Of a DNA stretch of 64,000 nucleotides, positions 35,287 to 41,961 are shown piece by piece; position 1 is the stretch's first letter, and each line of letters opens with the position of its first letter. The stretch is from CBDBJQ01 sp965206405 (GTDB lineage Bacteria; Pseudomonadota; Alphaproteobacteria; UBA8366): positions 248,001 through 312,000 of the forward strand of contig CBDBJQ010000006.1 of NCBI GenBank assembly GCA_965206405.1, given 5' to 3'. The translations under genes were made by a program, and so were the position numbers. The notes beneath the pieces were generated by a model, which saw nothing but the letters and a program-made list of their open reading frames with translations, was not told the origin of the DNA and did no database searches.

Positions 35287-35850
35287 TCAGAGCGGGTCGA
35301 GCTCGGAATCCCAGTAGAGAAAGTCGCGCCAGCTGTCGTGTAGGAAGTTGGGCGGGAACATGCGCCCGTTCTGCTGCAGAGCGGCGAGGCTTGGCGGCCG
35401 CGGCGCGCGCTTCGGCACCATGCCGCTCTGGGACGGGGTCCGACCGCCCTTCTGCAGATTGCAGATCGAGCAGGCTGACACGACATTGCGCCAGGTGGTC
35501 CGGCCACCCTGCGAGCGGGGCACGACGTGATCGAAGGTCAGCTCCTGCACCGGCAGTGCGGTGCTGCAGTACTGGCATGCGAAGCGGTCGCGCAGGAAGA
35601 CGTTGAAGCGCGTGAAGGCCGGCCGTCGCGACTGCGGGATGTAGCGCTTCAGCGAGACGACGCTCGGAAGGTTCAGTTCCAGCGACGGTGAGCGCACGAC
35701 CCGATCGTACTCGGAGATGACGTTGACCCGGTCGGTTAGCGTCACCCTGACGGCGTCCTGCCATGACATGAGCGACAGGGGGAAATAGCTCAGGGGCCTG
35801 AAATCGGCGTTCAGGATCAGGGCCGGGCAATCTTTTGCATGCCAGGTCAT
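35287..35850 (-). CDS. HNH endonuclease family protein
   Basis: A 187-residue protein of a widely conserved alphaproteobacterial HNH family. It starts ALILNADFRPLSYFPLSL, then has the nuclease motif FACQYCSTALPVQELTFDHVVPRSQGG in outline (CxxC, DHVVPRS), with NVVSACSICNLQKGG giving the final Asn and second CxxC zinc pair. The ATG at 35850 (MTWHAKDCPALIL) is preferred over the one at 35934. Its cellular role is unclear, possibly DNA repair or processing. Confidence 0.9.
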   Translation of the reverse strand: MTWHAKDCPALILNADFRPLSYFPLSLMSWQDAVRVTLTDRVNVISEYDRVVRSPSLELNLPSVVSLKRYIPQSRRPAFTRFNVFLRDRFACQYCSTALPVQELTFDHVVPRSQGGRTTWRNVVSACSICNLQKGGRTPSQSGMVPKRAPRPPSLAALQQNGRMFPPNFLHDSWRDFLYWDSELDPL

Positions 35851-35955
35851 GTATCTGCATCCCCGCCTGATTATCGGGGCCTCTGTCCGCTGTTCAACCG
35901 CTTTCTGATTAGGGGATGCCGCCTGTTCTGGCAAGCACCCGCCCCTCGCCGCCCC

Positions 35956-36564
35956 TCAGGGCGCGCCCTTGTGGTAGTGCCAGAGAAATAGCGCGGCCAT
36001 GCCACGCCACGGCTTCCAGGGCCGGGCGACGCGCTCTAGGCGCGCACGATCGGGGCGTTTGCGCATGCGTTTCAGTTTCTGGGCAGCGACCTGGATCGCG
36101 AGGTCATCGGCCGGCCAGATATCGTGGCGTCCAAGCGCGAACAGCATGTAGATCTCGGCGCTCCAGCGCCCGAGACCGCGGATGGCGGTCAGCTCCTTGA
36201 GGATTTCGTCATCTTCCATGGCCTCAAGGCGATCCGTATCGAGACGTCCCGACAGCACTTCTTTGGCGAGGTCGCGGCCGTATTCGATCTTGCGGTGGCT
36301 CAGCCCGAGTTCCCGCAGCGTGATTTCTTTGGTGGCCAGGAACCTGTCGGGGGTGAGCGGGTTGACTGCCGCCTCCAGGCGCTCGCGGATTGCCGCTGCG
36401 GCAAGCGCAGAGATCTGCTGACCGACGATGATGTTGACGAGGGACGTGAAACCCGGCTCGCGGTTGCGGGGTGCCGGATAGCCGACCATTCCGAGGCCGA
36501 GCGCGATATCCGGATCCTTGTCGGCAAGCGTATCGAGCGCGGTGCGGATCTGCTTCGGGGTCAT
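35956..36564 (-). CDS. DNA-3-methyladenine glycosylase II family protein
   Basis: A 202-residue base-excision glycosylase. The helix-hairpin-helix motif LTAIRGLGRWSAEIYMLFAL (about 130-149) is followed by the catalytic Asp in WPADDLAIQVAAQ. The N-terminal LVNIIVGQQISALAAAAIRERL segment and the final PWKPWRGMAALFLWHY are standard for AlkA/MAG proteins that lack the AlkA N-terminal domain. It removes alkylated purines, which fits with the alkyltransferase gene at 682 functionally though not genomically. Confidence 0.92.
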   Translation of the reverse strand: MTPKQIRTALDTLADKDPDIALGLGMVGYPAPRNREPGFTSLVNIIVGQQISALAAAAIRERLEAAVNPLTPDRFLATKEITLRELGLSHRKIEYGRDLAKEVLSGRLDTDRLEAMEDDEILKELTAIRGLGRWSAEIYMLFALGRHDIWPADDLAIQVAAQKLKRMRKRPDRARLERVARPWKPWRGMAALFLWHYHKGAP

Positions 36565-36713
36565 GACACGCCAAATCTATGCCGGTGGCCGCGCATCGCC
36601 AAATCTGTGGAGGGCAATCCGGGGTTAATCCGGAGATAATCCGGAGCGCAATCTGCTGGGGGCCAATCCGCGCATGATTGCCGGGCAGCGGTCTGCACCC
36701 AATATTCGATCGG

Positions 36714-37574
36714 ATGATCCTGACACGGTTTGCTCCGAGCCCCACGGGCTATCTCCATCTCGGCCATGTGTTCAGCGCCATCCTCACCTGGGATGCCGGA
36801 GAGCGGTGCCTGCTCAGGATCGAGGATATCGATGCAGGGCGATGCCGCCCGGAATACGAGGACGCAATCCTCGAGGATCTCCGGTGGCTGGGATTCGAAT
36901 GGCACGGCGCCGTTCGCCGGCAGTCCGGGCACATGGGTGATTACACCACCGCGCTCGACCGGCTGTGGGCTCTCGGCGTGCTGTATCCGTGTTTTTGCAC
37001 CCGCAAGGACATCCAGCGGGAGATCGCCGCCGCCGGGCATGCGCCGCATGGCGCACAGCCAACCTATCCCCGCATCTGCCGCAAGCTCGATGCCGGGGAG
37101 GCAGCCCGCCGCATCGACAGCGGCGACATCTATGCGCTTCGTCTCGATGCCGCCGCCGCCGTCCAGATCACCGGCCCGCTGTATTTTACCGAAACGGGTG
37201 GCGCGGATGGCGTCAATGCGGACGGCACCAATACCGAAGGCCGGTCGATACTGATCGATCCGTTCCTGATCGGTGATGCTGTGCTGGCGCGCAAGGACGT
37301 TGCCGCGAGCTACCATCTGGCGGTGGTCGCAGACGACGCGTTGCAGGACGTCACGCTTGTTGTGCGGGGAGAGGATCTTCTGCCCGCAACGCATCTCCAC
37401 CGCCTGCTTCAGGTGCTGCTCGGATTTCCGGCGCCGGCCTATCTGCATCACCGGCTTCTGGTCGATGCGGACGGCCAGCGCCTGTCTAAGCGCCACGATT
37501 CCCTGGCGGTGCGCGCGCTGCGTGAGGCCGGCCGGACGCCGGCGGAGGTACGGGCGATGGCCTGGGAGGGATAG
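36714..37574 (+). CDS. gluQ: Glutamyl-Q tRNA(Asp) synthetase
   Basis: A 286-residue GluRS paralogue that attaches glutamate to queuosine-34 of tRNA-Asp. It begins TRFAPSPTGYLHLGHV (HIGH motif HLGH), has the zinc cysteines in YPCFCTRKD and PRICRK, and the KMSKS-like QRLSKRHDS near the C-terminus. The lack of an anticodon-binding domain is characteristic. The ATG at 36714 puts the conserved start at residue 1; an ATG at 36678 is in frame upstream. The short upstream region has repeated AATCCGG units. Confidence 0.95.
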   Translation: MILTRFAPSPTGYLHLGHVFSAILTWDAGERCLLRIEDIDAGRCRPEYEDAILEDLRWLGFEWHGAVRRQSGHMGDYTTALDRLWALGVLYPCFCTRKDIQREIAAAGHAPHGAQPTYPRICRKLDAGEAARRIDSGDIYALRLDAAAAVQITGPLYFTETGGADGVNADGTNTEGRSILIDPFLIGDAVLARKDVAASYHLAVVADDALQDVTLVVRGEDLLPATHLHRLLQVLLGFPAPAYLHHRLLVDADGQRLSKRHDSLAVRALREAGRTPAEVRAMAWEG

Positions 37575-37605
37575 CCGGAAGCGAGATCCGGTTGGCGCCT
37601 GACGC

Positions 37606-37950
37606 TTAGCGCTTGGCGAGAGCGTGCAGCACCGCGGCGAGAACCAGGAATCCTGCGATCAGGTAAAGAGCCGACTCGACGAAGGGAAGCAGCAGGAGGG
37701 GCAGGATTACGCCGTCCCACACATCCGGGCTCAGATAGCGCTCGGTGATGGCCTGGGTCAGGTTGAGGGATCCCGAATCCAGCTGATACCAGAGTTTTCC
37801 TGCCGGGGTGGAGAGGTCGAAGCTGGCCGTTGCACTCCAGCTGACCACCCAGGCCGCGATGCCGACGCCGACCAGGCTGACACCCGCGATGATGAACAGG
37901 ACGGACAGGATCCGGGCGCAGGCCCTAAGAAATATCCAGAGAAAGATCAT
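37606..37950 (-). CDS. Small membrane protein of unknown function
   Basis: A 114-residue protein with two hydrophobic segments, one at the N-terminus (about 8-38, ARILSVLFIIAGVSLVGVG) and one at the C-terminus (about 82-110, ILPLLLLPFVESALYLIAGF), joined by a polar loop of about 45 residues. The pattern recurs in alphaproteobacteria as an uncharacterised protein. It is convergent with gluQ. I do not recognise a domain. Confidence 0.75.
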   Translation of the reverse strand: MIFLWIFLRACARILSVLFIIAGVSLVGVGIAAWVVSWSATASFDLSTPAGKLWYQLDSGSLNLTQAITERYLSPDVWDGVILPLLLLPFVESALYLIAGFLVLAAVLHALAKR

Positions 37951-38129
37951 GGCGAGAACCGGTGATTGGGGGACATCCCTCCATTATAACAAACGGTGCA
38001 ACCGCTTGGCATGCGCTGTCTTGCCGCAAGATGAAGGGCCGGGCGAACAGCCATGCGGGATACATCGGGCCTGGCACCGGATTTTCGGTGGCGCACAGTG
38101 CCTCTGTTCGCTAGATAGAGGGCCGACCT

Positions 38130-38217
38130 GGAGGGGTGGCCGAGTGGTTTAAGGCGCACGACTGGAAATCGTGTTCACCGAAAGGTGTCGGGGGTTCGAA
38201 TCCCCCTCCCTCCGCCA
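38130..38217 (+). tRNA. tRNA-Ser (anticodon GGA)
   Basis: An 88-nt class II tRNA. The acceptor GGAGGGG pairs with TCCCTCC, the D arm is TGGCCGAGTGGTTTAAGGC, the anticodon loop is CTGGAAA (anticodon GGA), the variable arm is long, the T arm is GGGGGTTCGAATCCCCC, and GCCA ends it. A 165-bp direct repeat starts at its last bases. Confidence 0.96.
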
Positions 38218-38376
38218 TTCCTGCCTGCGCCGCATGCATCGCGGGAAGACGCAAGGTGCGCCGGAAAGGAGCATCTGCGGGTGCCGGGTCTGAGAATACA
38301 GGGGCTTGGAACGCAGGGCTCAGGGCGGGCTTCGGGCCGTTTTCGGTTGCCATTGCAGGCAACGCATTTATCCTTG
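38213..38376. repeat. Direct repeat copy 1, abutting tRNA-Ser
   Basis: A 164-bp segment beginning CGCCATTCCTG at the tRNA-Ser 3' end and finishing near CATTTATCCTTG. It recurs at 40510-40674 in the same orientation with a small number of substitutions and short gaps. The two copies bracket the transposase fragments and coiled-coil genes. Confidence 0.88.
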
Positions 38377-38416
38377 CGCCTGTCGTGGCCCGCGAACATT
38401 CACCGCCCACTTCGGA

Positions 38417-38908
38417 ATGACCGGGGACACCACGCCGATTTGGCTGAACTTCGCAGCCAAGCGCATCAAGGGGAAGGAACTGCTCATCGTGGTGAGCAAC
38501 CAGCCGGCTCATCACGCCCTGACCACCTATCGCAAACGCCAGGCCATCGAATGCTTGTTCGCCGAAGCAAAGACCAGGGGCTTCAATCTGGAGGATACTC
38601 GCCTCTTAATCGCAGAAATCTTAATCGCGGAAAAGTTGAACTTGCTGATCGGCCTCCTTGCCCTGGCCATGGCATGGGCCGCAAAGATCGCTTCTGCCAA
38701 ACCCGGAAGTCAGAAAAGTCCCCGAAAATCTCACGGGAGGTACGCAAAATCCATCTTCCGTATTGGCCTCGATGGAATCAGAAGGCTCGAGCCCAGCCCG
38801 AACAAACCTTCCGACATCGGCCCAAAATCAAGCAGAAAATCACATGAGTGGTGTACAGGGATCCCGGGGTTTCAAACTGACCGGAGAAGGTTTACGCTAA
38901 CTCCATGA
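38417..38908 (+). pseudogene. IS4-type transposase C-terminal fragment, copy 1
   Basis: The frame reads TPIWLNFAAKRIKGKELLIV, then TYRKRQAIECLFAEAKTRGF and LIGLLALAMAWAAKIASA, the C-terminal catalytic part of a DDE_Tnp_1 transposase (Tyr...Arg...Glu pattern of the YREK region). The N-terminal catalytic residues are missing. It ends with a tail running into the start of the coiled-coil gene. A duplicate fragment lies at 39222. Confidence 0.75.
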
Positions 38909-39204
38909 GGCAGACAGCGGTTGTTTATGATACCCATGCGGCGGTACGCCGGCTGACAGAAGCGGGGATTTCGGAGTCCCAGGCGGAAGCCGTGGTGCGG
39001 GAACAGGCGTTGCTGCTTGAACATAATCTTGCCACCAAAACCGATATTGAAGTCCTCCGTCAGGAGACCAAGTTCAGTATCGAAACCCTGCGTCAGGAGA
39101 CCAGGGCAGAGATTGTAGCGGCAAAGAACAGCATTATCGTCTGGGTGGGCGGTTTGAACATGGCCATGGTCGGCCTGCTGATCGCCGGCAGCAAACTGCT
39201 CTGA
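38905..39204 (+). CDS. DUF1640-like coiled-coil membrane protein, short form
   Basis: A 99-residue protein: an N-terminal segment VYDTHAAVRRLTEAGISESQ and QAEAVVREQALLLEHNLA, a coiled-coil (TKTDIEVLRQETKFSIETLRQETRAEI) given here only in outline, and a C-terminal membrane anchor (about 76-98, GGLNMAMVGLLIAGSKLL). This layout matches DUF1640/CCDC90-like proteins. Here the 11-residue unit (K/R)xSIETLRQET occurs once. Its paralogue at 39600 has seven. Function in bacteria is unknown; mobile-element flanks suggest recent duplication. Confidence 0.8.
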   Translation: MRQTAVVYDTHAAVRRLTEAGISESQAEAVVREQALLLEHNLATKTDIEVLRQETKFSIETLRQETRAEIVAAKNSIIVWVGGLNMAMVGLLIAGSKLL

Positions 39205-39221
39205 CCGGCACACCGCGCCGC

Positions 39222-39473
39222 GTGAAATGCCTGCCGGGCAAACGCCCGGCCATCGAATGCTTGTGCGCCGAAGCAAAAACCACGGGCTTCAATCTGGAAG
39301 ATACTCGCCTCTCAATCGCGGAAAAGTTGAGCTTGCTGATCGGTCTCCTTGCCCTGGCCATGGCATGGGCCGCAAAGATCGCTTCTGCCGAACTCGGAAG
39401 TCAGAAAAAACCCCGAAAATCTCACGGGAGGTACGCAAAATCTATCTTCCGTATCGGCCTCGATGAAATCTGA
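39222..39473 (+). pseudogene. IS4-type transposase C-terminal fragment, copy 2
   Basis: A shorter duplicate of the fragment at 38417, with RPAIECLCAEAKTTGFNLED and LIGLLALAMAWAAKIASAEL, ending YAKSIFRIGLDEI. The duplication continues downstream into the second coiled-coil gene, so transposase fragment plus coiled-coil gene were copied as one unit. Confidence 0.75.
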
Positions 39474-39599
39474 AGGCTCTTACGAGCCCAGCCCGAACAA
39501 GCCTTCCGACATCGGCCCAAAATCAAGCAGAAAATCACATGAGTGGTGTACAGGGATCCCGGGGTTTCAAACTGACGGGAGAAGGCTTACATTAACCCC

Positions 39600-40097
39600 A
39601 TGAGGCAGACAGCGGTTGTTTATGATACCCATGCGGCGGTACGCCGGCTGACAGAAGCGGGGGTTTCGGAGTCCCAGGCGGAAGCAGTGGTGCGGGAACA
39701 GACGTTGCTGCTTGAACATAATCTTGCCACCAAAACCGATATTGAAGTCCTCCGTCAGGAGACCAAATCCAGTATCGAAACCCTGTGTCAGGAGACCAAG
39801 TCCAGTATCGAAACCCTGCGTCAGGAGACCAAGTCCAGTATCGAAACCCTGCGTCAGGAGACCAGGTTCAGTATCGAAACCCTGTGTCAGGAGACCAAGT
39901 CCAGTATCGAAACCCTGCGTCAGGAGACCAAGTCCAGTATCGAAACCCTGCGTCAGGAGACCAAGTCCAGTATCGAAACCCTGCGTCAGGAGACCAGGGC
40001 AGAGATTGCAGCGGCAAAGAACAGCATTATCGTCTGGGTGGTCGGTTTGAACATGGCCATGGTCGGCCTGCTGATCGCCGGCAGCAAACTGCTCTGA
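39600..40097 (+). CDS. DUF1640-like coiled-coil membrane protein, expanded form
   Basis: A 165-residue paralogue of the protein at 38905. N- and C-terminal parts are nearly identical, but the central coiled coil has seven copies of the 11-residue unit instead of one, which lengthens it by 66 residues, exactly six units. Eleven-residue (hendecad) repeats form slightly right-handed or straight coiled coils, so the change should extend the stalk while keeping the register. The membrane anchor (VVGLNMAMVGLLIAGSKLL) is kept. Confidence 0.83.
   Translation: MRQTAVVYDTHAAVRRLTEAGVSESQAEAVVREQTLLLEHNLATKTDIEVLRQETKSSIETLCQETKSSIETLRQETKSSIETLRQETRFSIETLCQETKSSIETLRQETKSSIETLRQETKSSIETLRQETRAEIAAAKNSIIVWVVGLNMAMVGLLIAGSKLL
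39761..39991. repeat. Seven 33-bp in-frame tandem repeats
   Basis: Seven consecutive 33-bp units, each starting near GAGACCAAGTCCAGTATCGA, with few substitutions (TGT for CGT in two units, one AGGTTC for AAGTCC). The first coiled-coil gene has one equivalent unit. The arrays have no spacers and encode protein, so this is a coding minisatellite. Confidence 0.95.
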
Positions 40098-40266
40098 CCG
40101 GAACACCGAGCTGCGTGAAATGCCTGCCGGGCAAACGCCCGGCAGTTAAGAATATTTGTGTCTGACAACCCTGCCTCATTTGGTAATCCTTCACACCAGC
40201 ACGTCGCCGGGCATAGTACCATATGAGGTGGAAGTCTCTCCGGCATTTGCTAACCGATGAACTGTC

Positions 40267-40322
40267 TTCCCTGTTCGGTCAGAATATTTCCCTGTTCGGT
40301 CAGAATATTTCCCTGTTCGGTC
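40267..40322. repeat. 21-bp tandem repeat, 2.7 copies
   Basis: The unit TTCCCTGTTCGGTCAGAATA plus T is repeated twice exactly and a third time for 14 bases. No spacers, no leader and no Cas genes are nearby. The same TTCCCTG motif recurs just downstream. Confidence 0.92.
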
Positions 40323-40509
40323 GGACGGAATTCCCTGCTACATAAAATCAGTTTTCCTGTTAATACGGAGCAGGGAAATGACCTCAGTTCCCTACTATGG
40401 TCCGGTACATCCTCCGGATGCCGGTAACCGAATCCACCTCAAAAACAAGCGATATTCCCTGTAAATCACCAGATCAGGCAGAGACAGGTTTGCTTCAGAC
40501 TGCCCCCAT

Positions 40510-40674
40510 CGCCATTCCTGTCTGCGACTCATGCATCGCTGGAAGATGCAAGGTGCGCCGGAAAGGGGCATCTGCGGATGCCAGGTCTGAGAATACAGGG
40601 TCTTGGAACGCAGGGCTCAGGGGGGATTCGGGCCGTTTTCGGTTGCCATTGCACAGGCAACGCATCTATCCTTG
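40510..40674. repeat. Direct repeat copy 2
   Basis: A 165-bp segment homologous to 38213-38376, starting CGCCATTCCTG and ending CATCTATCCTTG. It closes the relic zone just before the TRAP operon. Confidence 0.88.
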
Positions 40675-40729
40675 TTCTGAAGGATCATGACGGCTTTCAA
40701 ATCACAACCCGATTGAGGGGAGATAATAC

Positions 40730-41794
40730 ATGGAATGCTCAATCAGAAAGAACCTGTGGACGGCTTTTGTCGCGGCGCCGCTTGTCGCCGGATTTGTGCT
40801 GTCTGCTGGTATTACTGGTGACGCCGAGGCCAAGACCAAGACCCTGAAACTCCAGGCCAGTTCGAAGTCCGGCGACTGGGCCCACCGCTTCATGACCGAA
40901 GGTTGGGCGAAACGCGTCAAGATGATGAGCGGTGGCTCGATCTCGCTCGAGATACTGCCGACTAAGGCGGTAGTGCCCCATCGCGAGACCATTGATGCGG
41001 TTGCCAACGGCATCCTTGATGGCGACCTAAACGCCGTCTCCTACTTTGCCGGGCGCGACCCCGCCTTTGCCATCATCGGCGATCTGATCGCCGGTTATGA
41101 TACGCCTGACCAGGTACAAACCTTCTGCATGCATGGTGGCGGCAAGGAGATTCTGCAGAAGCTTTACGACAAATACACCAAGGACAGGGTGCACGTCGTG
41201 GGTTGCAGCCCCTATGCCAAGGAAGCGCTGGTCTCCAAGGTTCCGATCAACAGCGTTGCAGACTTCAAGGGCGTGAAGATTCGCTCGCCCGAGGGTCTCG
41301 CGGCCGAGGTCTTCAAGCGTGCAGGCGCCTCGCCGGTGTCGCTGCCTTTCTCGGAGGTGTACACGGCCCTCGACAAGGGCGTCATCGATGCCGCGGATGC
41401 GTCGGCTTATGTGAACAATACCGCCCACGGCATGCACAAGATTGCCAAGTATCCGCTCTATCCGGGCATCCACTCGATGGCGGTGCTACAGTTCATCGTG
41501 AACAAGAAGGTCTGGGATAAGCTTACTCCGGCCGAGCAGACGATCCTCGAGACTTGGTACATCGGCGCCTATGCCAGCATGCGCCGGGAAGCGGACCTGC
41601 AGGATCGCGCGCTGGTGGCCCGGGATCGGGCCGCGGGCCAACTGACGATTATCGACTGGCCTTTCGAGGAGCGTAAGAAGTTCCGCGAGATCGCAGTCGC
41701 CGCGTGGAAGGATTACGGCGCGCAATCGCCGCTCGCACAGGAAGCTCTCGATGCGCACCTCAAGTTCATGAAGAAGATCGGCCTACTCGACTGA
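40730..41794 (+). CDS. TRAP transporter substrate-binding protein, DctP family
   Basis: A 354-residue periplasmic binding protein. A signal peptide (LVAGFVLSAGITGDAEA, cleavage about residue 34) precedes the mature domain: LKLQASSKSGDWAHRF, FKGVKIRSPEG with the conserved Arg for substrate carboxylate, and LPFSEVYTALDKGVIDAADA, a DctP signature. The aromatic and Arg pattern suggests an organic anion substrate. It is followed by two strong hairpins and then the fused permease gene, so the binding protein may be made in excess. Confidence 0.94.
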   Translation: MECSIRKNLWTAFVAAPLVAGFVLSAGITGDAEAKTKTLKLQASSKSGDWAHRFMTEGWAKRVKMMSGGSISLEILPTKAVVPHRETIDAVANGILDGDLNAVSYFAGRDPAFAIIGDLIAGYDTPDQVQTFCMHGGGKEILQKLYDKYTKDRVHVVGCSPYAKEALVSKVPINSVADFKGVKIRSPEGLAAEVFKRAGASPVSLPFSEVYTALDKGVIDAADASAYVNNTAHGMHKIAKYPLYPGIHSMAVLQFIVNKKVWDKLTPAEQTILETWYIGAYASMRREADLQDRALVARDRAAGQLTIIDWPFEERKKFREIAVAAWKDYGAQSPLAQEALDAHLKFMKKIGLLD

Positions 41795-41812
41795 GCTTGA
41801 GTCTTGATACCC

Positions 41813-41866
41813 GGTGCCGGCTCGCCGGCACCACACGACCAGAGGCGGGATTCTTCCCGCCTCTGG
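41813..41866 (+). terminator. Double hairpin between dctP-type and permease genes
   Basis: Two inverted repeats follow the binding-protein stop: GGTGCCGG/CCGGCACC (41813-41832) and CCAGAGGCGGG/CCCGCCTCTGG (41839-41866), the latter followed by TTCTATAT. This looks like an attenuator or mRNA-stabilising hairpin in the TRAP operon. Confidence 0.7.
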
Positions 41867-41961
41867 TTCTATATCCGGCAATGTAGCCCAGGATCGCAGC
41901 GCGGAATCCGGAAGGCCATTCTGAATCCAGAAAGCTGTTCTGCAGGCCGAGGAGAGATCTT

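Larger units (their letters stand above)
40098..40729. other. Gene-free relic region with repeats
   Basis: A 632-bp stretch without a convincing gene. It holds a 21-bp tandem repeat (40267-40322), a pair of dispersed TTCCCTG/CAGGGAA motifs (40329-40378) that could fold together, and the second copy of the 165-bp direct repeat. The promoter of the downstream TRAP operon should lie in its last 50 bp. Confidence 0.7.

Noticed and set aside
39761..39991. CRISPR array
   Set aside because: The 33-bp units are contiguous without spacers and are translated in one open frame; no Cas genes are nearby.
40267..40322. Short CRISPR or plasmid iteron cluster
   Set aside because: Only 2.7 contiguous copies with no spacers, no replication gene and no Cas gene.
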